From Lunularia cruciata (lineage: Eukaryota > Streptophyta > Marchantiopsida > Lunulariales > Lunulariaceae), in contig OX419757.1 of NCBI GenBank assembly GCA_948567375.1, forward strand, positions 62,620,001-62,684,000: 64,000 nt of DNA, given 5' to 3'. A program made the translations under genes and the position numbers. This document shows, one piece after another, positions 37,385-50,065 of this stretch; the stretch's first letter is position 1; each line of letters begins with the position of its first letter. The notes below the pieces were generated by a model. That model had not been told where the DNA came from and made no database searches. It was given only the letters and a program-made list of their open reading frames with translations.

Positions 37385-37600
37385 GGCAGATTCTATTGGG
37401 GCTTAGCCCAATTTTACCTCCCATGTCTTATCGTTGTACGGTAGTTTATCTATTTTGTCTCGCCGTATAAGGGCGAGACAAAAGAGCCCATCAAGCCGTA
37501 CAAGGGCTTGATGGGGTCTTCTTTCGGTGTTTTCTACGCGGTCGCCCTTTTCGTCGTTTGATGGGTTTCCATCCTTTTCTTATCGCACGCGGTCGCCTTC
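37385..37600 (+). repeat. 3'-tail repeat, plus, with internal palindrome
   Basis: TTCTATTGGGGCTTAGCCC, ATTTTACC, CTTGATGGGGTCTTC, then CTACGCGGTCGCCC, with the GCGGTCGCC end repeated at about 37580. Inside is a palindrome: TTTTGTCTCGCC...GGGCGAGACAAAA at about 37456-37483. It occurs directly after the previous tail, so the two form a tandem series. Confidence 0.7.
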
Positions 37601-40283
37601 ATCATCATTCTGGCTTGGACATCGATCTACATTTCAGCAGGCCTGCTATTGAAGCCAGTTTTCAGCATGCCTGTAATTTTTAGAGATTCTAAAGAAGGTT
37701 GAACATCTCTCCGGGACTCTTAGAGTTCAAGGTGATGGGAATGTGGATTTCGATAAACATGCATTCCAATACTTGTTTAAGAATCTAACATTGATTGGAT
37801 GGCGCGAGCAAAGCATTTTGGTCTAGTGAGTAATATGAGAATGGTGAACAAGAACAATCTCATAACATGCAAGATCCTCTCTCTAAGCAAGACTATATCG
37901 CCATTCTAACAGTCACAGTTTTGTTTAGCAACAGTTCCTTCCTGCCATGCATTTACTATCTTGTTCCTGCTAGAGGCGGACGGACAGTAAATATACAATG
38001 TCATGATTGTTTTCTGGCTTTTTGTTTTCTTTTCCCCTTGCTATCAATAGGTTTCAAATCATAACGTACAATAATAGGTTGAACTCTTGCCTTCCATGTA
38101 GAATTATTGGTGATGTATAACGTATGAGGTCCCTCAACTACATAGATTGAACCCCTTCATCTCTTAGATAGAAATAAACACACATAAAATTTCCTGATAA
38201 TTTCCAATTATTTTCTTCAAATAAAGAAAATACATGCAAGTGGCAAGGAATATTTTGAGATAAATATTAAAAAATTAACATTTGAGACTCTCATTCGTAG
38301 AGAATCATCACACTTAGAGAGAAAAGGAACTATAATCCCTAATGGATGGTTGTAGAAAGAAAATCTGTCCAGAAAGCTCTTGTCAAATCGCATGCCCAAA
38401 TTAAAATAACACCGAGATTTTCAAAGATAAAAGATAAAGTTAAATAACACCGAGGACAAATGTGAACATGAAAAAGCAATACGGATATGAACATCTCGAG
38501 AAAAACTGAAACGACACTCAATTTTAGATTTATCTCTTTTAACCTTGTTTAGAGGTTAAAGGAAACTTTAGAACCGACATTTACGCTTTAATATCAATAT
38601 TAAAGAATGCTCCCAGCATACACAGAAAACACAAAAATGCTGAGAGATGAAGATAAAGATGAAGATGGTACGAAATAACACACGTAGTCTACTCTCAAAA
38701 GGCTACACTAAAATCTAAACGACTCTACCTTAGGTTTGTTTACAATGTATTAACAAAATATTAGCAAATTTTACACTTCATATTCAATTGTGAAGATTGC
38801 TCCTGGCTTGTTTGCCAAGAACGTGGTGGGTTAGAACGTACGGTGAAAGCAGACGTGAATACCTTGTTAGTGGGCCCTGAATGTAGAGAAGTGATTCGCC
38901 CCCCGGAGATTGTGGCAGTGAAGAAAATATTGAACCTTGGGAACCTCTATCGATCTGCTTTCGATCATGGGCATATTTGTCAGTCAGATCGGATGTACAA
39001 ATTTAGTTATTGATATATATATATACAGTGGTCATCATTCCCCTTCAGTGTCTCATGAATTGCTGAGCGATTTCCGAATTCAACGGCTGTAAAGCAGCAG
39101 CCAAAGCACGCCGATCTTGCATCATTAGAGCACGAGATATTCTATCGCGTCAAGTCAGTCAGCTCAGTTGGTACTTACACTGCATGGACAGCATGCGAAA
39201 GCTGTAGCGAAAGCTGCTCCAGTTGGCCAGACCCAGGGACTAGAACCAAACAGACTGCAGTCAATATTACAGTGGTCTGCTGGTTCTGTAGACAGTGGTG
39301 GGTACGGTTGCAAAACAAGACGTATGTTGTTTTTGAAACGTAAGGCAGTACTGCCGAGTATGCAAACCACCAGTTACCAAATTTACCACCTGCTAGTACG
39401 GACATACGGGCGGAGGTGTCTGGAGGAGTGAGTCCAGATACCTCACCTTTCAGAAACACGGTACACACATCAAACTTTCATGGATCATGGATTTACTGTC
39501 TCGTGAACTAAGTAGTAGGTCAATTTTTACCTTTTCGAAGCCAGGGTCACGAGGGGATGAATGCGTGGAAAGCGGTTAAAAAATGTATGTCCACAGGTTC
39601 TTCTCGAAGACGAAGACTAAAATTTCATCTGATAATCAAGAGGCGAGAACATTATTCAGAAGGACGAGGCTCAACGCACTTCGGAACTCGGTTGCTATTT
39701 TTATTCCCTGAAAATCCCGAGAACAAATTTACGCCCAGCGTAGTATCTACTCAGGTGGTAGTTGGCAGTGAACTTTGAAAGATAAAAGAAGAAACAAAGC
39801 CCCCATTTTTCGACGATGAAGCTGACCTGATATCAGTCCATCCATCCAACATGCGGAGATAATGTTTTACAGAAATTTACAGTGACCGGTCATTTCGTGA
39901 GAGCTGCGGCATATAATGATGAGAATGCCAATCTATCCGCTATGGACTTAAATACATATACGAAAGCGCTTGGACACATCTCCATCCCAGTGTACAAGAT
40001 GCATACTACTTACAATGCTCGATCTACAGAGACCCGGCCGACAAATAGAAGCCACAATGTATCTTCTCCGCCTCTTTCTTCCAATACAACTATCTAATCT
40101 GCAAGAAACTAACAACGTAGCGCCATACACGACAACTTGGCATTCTGACTGTCACCAAGGAGCACTTGCACAATTCAACCCAAACCCCATGTCATAAACA
40201 CCCTATAATTGAAGAATGCGAGTCCTCTTCCTCCCAGAGACTGTTATTGAACACAATCTAGCTACGTCTGTCTCAATCACCAC
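37601..40283. other. intergenic region downstream of PIP1
   Basis: No supportable gene. Composition becomes more gene-like from about 39050, with several overlapping short open frames on both strands (39164-39470), none with recognisable similarity. Part of 39700-40283 should be the 3' UTR of the aquaporin gene; a minus-strand AATAAA lies at about 39700-39705, far from the stop. Confidence 0.45.
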
Positions 40284-42422
40284 TTAAGTTCTCTTCTTGA
40301 ATGGCACAGCACGAATGACCAGCAGATGGTATGCTGCAGCCAAAGCAGCTCCGAGGAAGGGTCCAACCCAGAAGATCCACTGCAAGATAGCAATAATACC
40401 GTTGTTAGAGGGACACCCACAAGACTGACAAATAGATACACCACAACTCAGCTTCCTTGAGATTCGTGTAACAGAGATCGCTACGTCCCATTCACTCTCT
40501 ATTCATGTCCAATATAACTGCAAATGGTGTATGTTTCGTTCTAAGGATCAATCTTTTCGACGGCAGTTTCTATTCTACACCCTGCAGCAACCCAAAGAGT
40601 GAATGGGCTTGGCTTCCGTGTCGGTACTGAGCGGCACGCAGGTTGGGATCTTTAGTTCTCAGCAATTTCCCAAGCCATCGTAGCCCACGACCTTACGACA
40701 AGCTACGAACAGGTGAGGACATTCTGCGGAAACTTACGTGGTCAGACCACGCGTGGTTGTTGTCGTAGACGACGGCTGCTCCCAAAGAACGGGCAGGGTT
40801 GATACCGGTACCGGTGATGGGGATGGTGGCGAGGTGAACCAGGAAGACGGCAAATCCGATGGGAAGAGGTGCCAGCACCTGTCATGCAACCGATAGTCCT
40901 TGTTAACGTTATTCAAGAACACTTCTTTTGGATGTTCGGGTGCATGGAATGCAAACTTAAACCAATATACTCTAGCACTGGTAAGGAGTAGTGCTCTAGA
41001 GTCTGGTGTCCTCTGAAACGTAGTACAACCATGTTTTTAAAGGAACGAAGGGAACGGTAACTCACGGGAACGTGGGAATCACGAGCACTTCGCTTGGCAT
41101 CGGTGGCAGAGAACACGGTGTACACCAAAACAAAGGTGCCTATGATCTCAGCTCCTAGACCTGATCCCTTGGTGTATCCGTGGGCGACAGCGTTAGCACC
41201 ACCACCGAGTTGTTGGTAAGGAGTTCTTTGGAATCCCTTGACGACTCCAGCTCCAGCAATAGCTCCTAAGCACTGACAGATCATGTACAATAAAGCACGC
41301 GGCAATGACACCTTGCGCGCGAGGAACAAACCGAAAGTAACAGCAGGGTTGATATGTCCTCCTGTTTACATGCCATACACAACCAAGAATCATCAGGGCA
41401 CCTTTCTCGAAACTCTTCCCAAAACCCAAAGTTCCAATAGACAATTTCCGATTGGGAACTTCTGGTTTCTTCTGATCCTAAATTACGGTCCCTCTCTTCG
41501 TCGAGCGTTAATGTCATTGAGGACCGTTATAGCTCAAGGCCTTACACCTGAGCTCCAATGCTCAAGGTTTTGACATCCACAAAGGAAACCAGAGTGGCTA
41601 CACGCAGTAGCTGGTGGGGAGTTCACTTCAAGCGCGCAGGAAGCCAAAGCTAGAGAGTAGAAGCCATGTGATTCCAGGGCTGTACCACTGAGAAGAGCTA
41701 CCGGTTTCCCTCGATGTCATGTTACGAAGACAAGGGGATCGACGTTCCATATTTTTTTTCCTCAGATCTTTCAGATGAGAGTCTAGACCTTCAAACTATG
41801 TTGTAAGCCATTGGTGGTGAGTTACGGCGAAAATGAAATACTGGGGTGAAACAAGACATACTAGACTACGGTAGGTCGAGCATATAGACTTCATCACTCC
41901 GCACAATCGTTTCATTTCACTGTTTTTCACTTCATATGCGAACCTGATGTGACTCCCAACCACTAACTCCGCTACACATCTATCTTGACTGTAAATGGAT
42001 ACCTCTTCCTACTACAGAGCTCTTCCTGGACAAGGAGCTCTCCCAGAGAAGAGACTCGGACAAGTGGCGATGAAATGAGGGAGACTCGGTATTGTACCTG
42101 AAATTCCGGCGGTGCAGTACACGAGCACGAAAATCATCATACCAAATGCCCACGCGATACCCTGAATACCCACACCATTACAACCTCCGAGGCGCGAAGT
42201 TCCCATAACTGTGCCGATGGTGATGTATAGAAACAGGAATGTTGCAATAAACTCAGCAATACCTGCCCTCCAGAAGGACCACGACTTCATCTCCGCCATA
42301 TCTACCAGAGGAGTTGCTGGAGGCTCCTGGTAGTCCCTTTCAACCTGTGCACTCGTTCCCAAAGGAGACCTTTCGGAGAACTTTCCAGCTCCGATCTGGA
42401 CATCATCCATCTTGTCCGTCAT
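40284..42422 (-). CDS. PIP1: plasma-membrane intrinsic protein, PIP1-subfamily aquaporin, four coding exons
   Basis: Exons in coding order: 42422-42098, 41361-41066, 40878-40738, 40379-40284; 858 nt, 285 residues, the usual PIP length. All introns are GT-AG and phases fit. Six membrane segments are expected. NPA motifs at residues 113-115 (G-H-I-N-P-A-V) and 234-236 (G-I-N-P-A-R-S). Selectivity filter of water-permeable PIPs: H222 and R237 visible, with Phe in helix 2. Loop A Cys81 is the disulfide Cys of PIPs; loop B Ser127 (R-K-V-S-L) is the phosphorylation site; loop D His205 (R-D-S-H-V-P) is the pH-gating His. K-F-S-E-R near the N-terminus and the short C-terminal V-I-R-A-V-P-F-K end identify PIP1 rather than PIP2. 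In plants PIP1 acts in the plasma membrane, often as heterotetramers with PIP2. Start: the Met directly before T-D-K-M-D-D, just after a leader-intron acceptor. Confidence 0.95.
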
Positions 42423-42900
42423 CTTTCCTGTTGCCTGCAATAAAAGACCATACAACAAACTTCAGAACGCCAAAACCTTCAATTTTCTTGTTCGAGTTCA
42501 ATCTTCCTTCTCTTAAAAATTGAATTCCTTAGAAACAGAAAAGCAGGAGGAGACCAGAGCAGTACAACGAGGAAATGGGTTGTGGGTTTAATCCATCTAG
42601 CTGGAAAGAAACAAGCATCTCCAGTACTGTAATACCTGAAGTGCGCTCCAAGAGCAGAGAAGATTGAGAAACAGGGGGGAATGAGGATGGAGGAGAGGAG
42701 CCTAAATCCGAAATCACAAAGATGCGCTTCCCAGACTCGTCTGGTGGAATTTAAGGTGAGGACGGTTCTGACCCATAGACAACAGACGGTACTAGCCGGA
42801 GGTCAGCACGTTGAAACGGCTAAAGTGATTGAGAGTGAGAAGGCAAGAGAGACGTTGCAGGAATTTTGGTTTGGATCACATTGAAACGGACAGATTGGGG
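42423..42900 (-). promoter_or_regulatory. PIP1 5' leader with predicted leader intron
   Basis: Twelve bases before the ATG the minus strand reads CTTTTATTGCAG, a good acceptor with a pyrimidine tract. A donor AG|GTATTA lies on the minus strand ending at 42635. Together they predict a leader intron at 42435-42635. The transcription start is not visible; no TATA box was recognised. Confidence 0.4.
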
Positions 42901-44028
42901 TCAGCTTGAGCCCGTAAGCATGCAGAGCTCTCCTTCCAAACCAAGCGTGGTTCTAAAGGTGAAAAGGCATTAAAAACACAGCCAAGGCAGCGAGTCAGAT
43001 GTATGTCAGACAAGCATAGCAGGATAACAGAATCACCTTTCTAGTTGAGCTTGTCTATGCTTCGCGGCTATAGAGCTCAGGTCAAATTTTTCTCGTTCTC
43101 GCTCATTCACTTCCTTACTCTCTCAGGCAGATGTGAACTTGAAACTCAGAAGAGGGGAGTTCCAAGCGACAGGAATGCAATGAAAGCTAGTTCTGGACCG
43201 ATAATATAGTACCACCAAGCCCCAGTCGTAACGATCCAAATCCGTCTACTGCTCCACCACAAGCAGTACCCTAGTCTCCTTTTTCACTGTCGACTTCCAT
43301 TTTGTTTGGATAGCCAGCTATCCACAGAAGCCACGGAACTTTACTCTTTTCCCTGCCCCACCGGGATAGCCGGTGAAAGTCGGTGTGGGTTTCTACAGTA
43401 GTCTATTCCCCCATAGCCCACCCGGTCCCTTACTGCACAGTAGACAGGAGTGTAGATATTGGAGCTAGGTCCATTACAGTCCTCGTCGTTTGTGCACCCC
43501 CCATGGGCCCACAGCTGTCCCTTGCTTTCCTCGCCTTGGTACATGCTGTCGCTTCTGTTTGTGTTCCTCATCCACTCCACATCCTCATCAGGTGGATCAC
43601 TATCTCTTCTAGTTCTCCCTTAGCTGGGGATCACTGCGGTACAGCACTGCCCTTCACTACTCCACTTCGCCTTTACTTTTTCACCAGGTACTACGTCTAC
43701 CACGCACCTCTTGTCTGTCTAAATCTTCACATAATTTGCCAGTCGCTAACACTGGTGCTGCTGATTGGACTTTCCCGTTAATTCTGGAGAAAGGTACATG
43801 TGCTCCGGCTGTCCTGGGCACCTCTGACCTCTTTTCACCACACTACAGTTCATGAAAAAAGGCTTTGACACCTGTGTTGACTCCAAGTCAGTCTGACTGG
43901 CTTCTGCCTCCGCATTTTATCTCCCTGTATCGTTACGCTCCAGCCGAATTTGTTTGTTGTTCATATACAAATCTTACTGTACTCGGATTTGTAAAGTTGT
44001 AATTAACCGGCCGTTGCGTTCCTTTTTC
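42901..44028. other. upstream region of PIP1, no further gene seen
   Basis: Moderate GC, many short open frames on both strands, none resembling a protein I recognise. Probable promoter and spacer DNA. Confidence 0.4.
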
Positions 44029-44066
44029 TTTTCCGGGTCTTCCCCTTCTACGCGGTCGCCCTTTTG
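44029..44066 (+). repeat. fragment of the 3'-tail repeat
   Basis: CGGGTCTTCCCC followed by CTACGCGGTCGCCC, the last ~40 bases of the tail only. It lies upstream of the PIP1 gene, about 1.6 kb from its start codon. Confidence 0.55.
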
Positions 44067-47000
44067 TTGTTACCACCCAATTTCGGGAATGACAAATCCA
44101 TCTCATGCCATGCGCCTGTCTGGGGACTGGAAGCTTGGCCATTCCGTGTAGTGACGATTAAAGCTTAGATCCGCTTATTAGGCGGCCTGTGCACTTCAAC
44201 ATCAATTGGCTGTGCCTCTTGGTCCTTCTCCAATGACGATAGTGCTTACAGTAGCAGAGAGTAAACCAAGCTCATATCCTTCTCCCTACGTTTACTCCGC
44301 TCCTCGTAACCACATCTCTGCAAAGTGGCTTTCTTCCACGGGAAACCCTGTCATCTCAGTTTTGCAAACTAAACTCCTCTCAGTGCACATCCCACAATCT
44401 TCGCACCACGCTTAGCCAATCAGACAATAGTTTGAATTTGCGTAGGCCCGTTCACTTTGCTATTACAATGTTTTCTCTAGTTTTTAGCTCTCGAGAGTAG
44501 TGGCAGATTTATAAAGGACAAAAGTAGCTGGATAGTAAAAATATTGCAATAAGGAGAAACTCACCATCACGATATTCCTGTTGCATTTCAACCTGTAACT
44601 CATATGCAGATCATAAGGTAATCGTCCTATGATGCACAAACATTACAATTTATCTCCATCACTCTTGATGGATAGACTTCTCCTTCTTACATCAATTTGG
44701 ACGATTGTCATACCACAACTTTCTTTTATAACTATAACCGCTCCCACATCACTGAGCTTGAGTGTTATTGCAAAGAAGACTTGAGATCAGAGGTAAACAT
44801 TCACTAAGTAGTTCGCCCACTTCGAAACTCTCGTTCATTGTTTCATCCTCCAACCTCGTCTCTTCAATTTATTTAACGCATGTGTGCATTCGCATAAGTG
44901 TGTAGATTACTTGAATTGTGATTCGTAAAATAATAATAATAATAATACGTAAAATCGCCTTAAACAGATTAAACTTCATCGTAGTTGACGATAAATCTGT
45001 GTATACGAAATTATTAATACATGGCCAAACTCAATTAAAGAAATAAGCCGAGAAAATGTGATATGCTGAAATAATAAACTTTAACTTTTAATCCATCTGA
45101 ATTGGAACTGGTGGAAGTTTGGCATTAACGGGACACACGGATTAAATCAACAGCTTCTAAAGATGGTCGGGTGAATTTGGCGTTTCGACTGACTGTGGCG
45201 GTATCTGTAGTGTCCGCGCAGACAATCTACTGAACCTACATCTCCATACATACATCTCCATCTCTTCTTCTGGTGATCCTTGTAGCAGAGCTCACTGGTG
45301 GCCAGATCTCGGGAAATCGCTGCGCTTCACAACTGTAGTTTCATTTTTGCAGTGCATGTCATATGGGACACACCATCGAACAAATCTGCTGTAGTGGTGT
45401 GGTGTCAAATGATACATATATCGCTATAATAGTTTTGTTTCAGAATAAACAGCACCCTTCGTACTTTTCCTCTCATTCAAGCCGGAGCATTCCACTTTCA
45501 TCCTTCATGAGTGCTCCCTGAATTTGGCCGCGCAGTCACCCAGTGTATGTTGGACGCGGTGTATGTTGGACGCAAACCAGCGCTAGATGTATATACAAAA
45601 AGAGGTACCCCGAAAGAAAGGGGAAAGGAGTACAAGGCACAAACAAACAACTGGAAAAAGGAAAAGATGGCGCTCGATGTGGTCCCGAAATCCAGCATAT
45701 GTGACTACTGTAGATTCCTGAATCTGGGTAACATGCTGACGGTTCCTTCAAACTGACTTCGATTTCCCTCTCCAGTGCTCGCCCAAGCACGGAAAGGGAA
45801 ATCTATATAATGCTCACCTTATACCTCTCTCGTTTAAAAACTTACTGGGGTACAGTACTCATTCGCGATATCTGGATGGAGAATATTACGAGATGGTTGT
45901 GAGGGTTCCCATCTTGCACACAAAGTATACTCTACTCACTAGTAGAAAATAATGGTCCCCCTTTGCTGTCGTTGGAGGCACGACGTTTATTGTGATTGCA
46001 TAGACGTGCTTGTTGCCCTGGCAAGCATTAGACGGGGGAAGTCAAAGTGTAGGTCGTGTAGTACCTCTATCTCCAGTAGATACCCTAAGCTTTCCCTTCG
46101 ACTCGTCGTAGGGATTCGCACGCTTTGGTCCAGTCCCAATTTAGCCGCTTCAAAACAACATATCGTATCATACTGTGGACAGGTTTCACAGATAATGAAA
46201 AGGGATTAGATTAAAGGGATTCTTTCTGGTTTATCAGTGAAACGCGTGAACCCGGGGAATTAGTAGAGCTCACGGTACCATTCCAGCAGAAGCTTGAAAA
46301 GATGCTTCGATCCGGAATCAAACTACGACTCCCCCACGTAGTTCATCTATTTTCTCACGTCTCTTCACAGCCGCACCTTTCCTGGCAGAAACCGCATACT
46401 AAACTGCTTTCCATGGATCTAAAATGTCAGTAGAATTCGTACCCTGTTGAATATAGTGTCTCGTCTGCCCAGTGCTTCTCTATTTCGCCTATCGTATGCT
46501 GTCAATCAGGTCCGGGAATAAGAACACTCTATCCATTGCTAAGAATTGAGAACCAATCTACTAAACGAATATCTAACAAATATGCTTCATATATAAGGGA
46601 TATTTGCAGAGATATTCAGACTTCCCAGACATTCGAAACTATTTCCTTTAAACTTGAAGGAATATTTGGAAAGAGGTCCAACTTAAGGGAAACATTCAAG
46701 AAGCAATCATTCTTTGGACAATAGATTCTTTCGCATTTAATAGATGTTCTATTTAACTATTCTTTCATTAGTGTTGCTCGTATAATACAAGTAACTTTTC
46801 TCGTTGGAATGATATGATGCCATTTGATATTGCTTGGTAACAAATGTTTCCTTTAAACTTGGACGGGAGAAATTTTTGATGTAACACATTTGTGGATAGA
46901 AGCCCTACAACTTGATCTTCTGATAAATTTATATGACCTAACCAGATATTGCCATTCTTACAAGATAGAACATGGCCTCTCTTTGCAATCACATAGAGTG

Positions 47001-47969
47001 TGACACGGAAAGTAGTGATACCTCCCCAAAGTCTTTCTGTTTGTGACTATTTTAAAACGAGCTCACATGCAATGGTTCGATAGATACCGAGATGCAGTTT
47101 GAAGCAAGTGAGAGGACAATCTTACAACGTGACCACTACAACGTTACCTCTCAATATGTCAGGTTTCCTGATGGGTGCCAACCTGCCGCTTTGCACAATT
47201 TGTGTGGGATTTGTAAATACTCTTGGTGTGCTTGAATCGTGTGTTGATGGAGAATGCGAAGGTTGTTCCTACATTTGGTAACAACACCCTTGCAAAAACA
47301 GGTTGAGGCTTTAATTGGTGCCCATGCTAACGGTCCACAATCGTTATGTTGTCAATCATCTGGTTTGATATTCTGTCATGATTATGTTGATGGCTACTTT
47401 CATTGGAGCGTCTATCCATAAAATGTTTGTCTAGATTAAGACAAATAAACACAGTTAAGTTGATTTCCTAGCTCGTCAAAGCCATCCGAATAGTCAAAAC
47501 ATTTCCTGTGCCGTACTACTAAGTCAGCCAATGTCCAAGGAAAAGTATGCTTTCCTCGGGTCTTTTCATTCTTTGAACTAAGGATAAACATATCCTTCCA
47601 TTGGCAATGAGTAGTAACTCGAATAAAATAACATTGATAGCTATGTCACTGGAATCTGCCTCGTTTAAACACGCTGTCGTCCTTGAGTCGTCAATTTGGC
47701 GATTTTTGTTTTGGTGGAGCACGTTAGTTGATCGAGCACATCATGGAGATCGAGCCTTTCTAAGGGTTAAATTGACTTTTGTAAGAAAAGATTCTCATCT
47801 TCAAGCAATGACGAAGTTCTTCACCACCGCTCAATTTGCATACTTATATATGCCATGGATATTGTGTGACTTGGAATCTGTTCTTTGCTCATCTTGGATG
47901 TGTACATCCACAAAATGAATCACCATGAAAACTCACTCTTATTCAATATTCAATAGTGACAAGGGCTGA
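44067..47969. other. intergenic stretch, no gene seen
   Basis: Mixed composition, with a short AAT microsatellite at about 44932-44947. Small open frames such as 47601-47918 lack recognisable features and sit in unremarkable context. I see no RNA gene. Confidence 0.5.
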
Positions 47970-48060
47970 CGCATAGAAAAAATGGAAGACCCCATCAAGC
48001 TGTACAAGGGGGAGATGAAAAAGGTAAAATGGAGCTACGCCCCAATAGAGTCTATATGAG
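47970..48060 (-). repeat. 3'-tail repeat of non-LTR copy B
   Basis: On the minus strand: GAGCTACGCCCCAATAGAG equivalent, TACAAGG, GACCCCATCAAGC, ending near a degenerate TATGCGTCAGCCC. It directly follows the copy B body, as expected for a 3' UTR. Confidence 0.75.
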
Positions 48061-49641
48061 AAATCTGCCCTACTGAACCTAAAATATCCGAGCTATGCAA
48101 GTCGTATGGTCTACAAACAACTAGAGCATCCAAAGAAGCATCTTCTAGTGTGATTGCTCTCCTATGGATTGCACCAGCCACTGCACTCTATAGAGCAACG
48201 AACACACATTGTCTAAAATATACTACAAAGTATGAGAGTGAGACTGGCACCCCTTGGCGCCTAACATGATAAGCTCTTGCACACTTCCTGCCAATGTGTC
48301 GAATGTCGTGTCCATCACTCCATATAACTCCAAGGCTAGAGGAACAAAAAAGTGACCTCGTTGCATGCCCCTATACTTGGAGACCTTACGATCTGCTGCT
48401 GCACTCGCCGCAAATCCAAGGGGATGGGTAATCATTCTCTCTAAAATTCTATCTTGCATAGGGTCCATAACCATGACATCCACTATTGTCACATGATCAT
48501 CTCAGACCAAGTATAAGTATGCTCTGTCACTTGTTGTCTACAAAGCATATGAACGATCCCTCCAAGCCAAGTATCCACTCTCTCATGCCATAGAAAACAC
48601 TATGTCCCTAATAGCATCATGAGTAGCTATCCTCTATCCTCCAAAAGGAGATCGTGTCATATGGACCGTTGCTACATCTAGTGTAGAACCACACTCACAA
48701 GTGAGTAGTGAAGATGCAAATGGGTGGACCAAACCTAGGCAAAACCTAATCATTGTAGAGAAATAACTGGTGCGAGTCAAAATGCCCTAATGCACGATTG
48801 AGCTAGAATCCAAGAACTTGCACCCTTGCCAGAGCAAGAGCAAAGATGTGCTCTAGTAGCCTGATGAATGGACAAGTCAACAAAGAGAGAATATAGTGTA
48901 TGCTCACATTGTCGCTCCATCAAGGAAGATTGTAACCCTCTAGTCCAATCTGACAATAGTGAAGCAAAAGATGGAAAGTCCTCTTATGCTCGTGGAGATA
49001 GACTATCTCTTGTCTGCCACAATAATATCAAGAGAGAAAAGGATCTCCCTTCCACCTTTGTCACATAGGTCTCCAAAATTGGCCTATCAACAACCACAAA
49101 CAAGAGGAAATGAGGAGTATTAAGAGACCCCAACTACCCAAAAACACTATAGGTGCAATCTCCTCTATAGATAGCAAGCCAACCCCTCCACACAAGATTG
49201 GCAGAGCTATCTATCTAAGTGCTAAATCTTGGTTCACACACTCAAATGTCCCTAGTCCAATGATATCACCAAAGACTTCCATAATCCTCTTATCAAGGGC
49301 CCTTGGATGTGATAGAAAGGACGAGGAGAGGAGAACTATACGGATGAGGTAGGATGGTCAACAAGCAATACTAGAGGAAAGTATACCAAATGCCACCTAT
49401 AGATCTCCTAGTAATAGAAGGTCATCCATATGGAGAACATCCTCTACAAGGATAATGTCTAAAAAGCATGTGACAAAATCCTTAGATCCTATTAGGACTC
49501 CAAGAACACAAAGTCCATCTTTAGATGTGATACATGTATCACATCTACAAATGCAAGCTCAAGGTGGGGAGGAATACCTAAAAAGAACTATGCACTACAC
49601 TTTGACATCTTGACTGTCAAGCCTTCTAGATGTAGCTTGGT
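48061..49641 (-). pseudogene. non-LTR retrotransposon copy B, 3' half
   Basis: Minus-strand C-terminal coding part. Within 48223-48492 an open stretch reads T-I-V-D-V-M-V-M-D-P, then I-T-H-P-L-G, K-V-S-K-Y-R, F-V-P-L-A and E-L-Y-G: the best-preserved endonuclease-like segment in the window. A Cys-rich piece (C-E-C-G-S-T-L-D) lies just upstream near 48690. The region toward 49641 matches the post-RT part of copy A. The frame is broken by stops. It is split from its 5' half by a chromovirus. Confidence 0.78.
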
Positions 49642-50048
49642 TGTAAAAGACCAAGACCGAGGAGAGAAATAGGAGAATGGAAGCTCACATTGGGACGTTA
49701 GAATGAAGGAAAACTCCAAATGCCTAGCATGAGCTTTGGCTTTTGTATTTATAGGTAACATATAAGGCCCTCGAGAGGCTTCTCAAGAAGCTTCCTTAAG
49801 CCTCTTTCTTAGAGTGCAAGCCAAGTTAACTAGGAAGCTTCTCGAGAAGCTTCCTTCTAGAAACTGTCTACTTGGTGTGCAAGCTAAGCTAGGTAGAAGC
49901 TTCTAGAAGCTATTTACTTGAGGTGTAAGCTAAGCTAGTTGGGAAGATTTCCAAGAAGCTTCTTAGATACTTCCAAAATAGGCTAATTTGTCTTATTTGC
50001 TACTTCGTTAGCCCTACTAACTTTGTTGCTAAATTCCATATTGTTACA
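49642..50048 (-). repeat. chromovirus 3' LTR (407 bp)
   Basis: Plus-strand start TGTAAAAGACC, end ATTGTTACA. It carries one more copy of an AAGCTTC-type internal unit than the other LTR, about 46 bp longer. Confidence 0.92.
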
Positions 50049-50062
50049 TATTCCCCCATTGC
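50049..50062 (-). other. chromovirus polypurine tract
   Basis: The minus strand reads GCAATGGGGGAATA right before the 3' LTR, the position and composition of a plus-strand primer. Confidence 0.75.
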
Positions 50063-50065
50063 TAG

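Noticed and set aside
39164-39470. Overlapping open frames on both strands as a gene
   Set aside because: None shows conserved motifs or splice logic, and the frames contradict each other.
40284-42422. PIP2 assignment for the aquaporin
   Set aside because: The N-terminal K-F-S-E-R block and the short A-V-P-F-K end are PIP1-type; PIP2 has a longer C-terminus with Ser phosphorylation sites.
43383-43781. 132-residue open frame upstream of PIP1
   Set aside because: Opposite-strand open frame of similar length overlaps it and no similarity is recognisable; likely promoter DNA.
47601-47918. 105-residue open frame
   Set aside because: No motif, no context, and length expected by chance; not supported as a gene.
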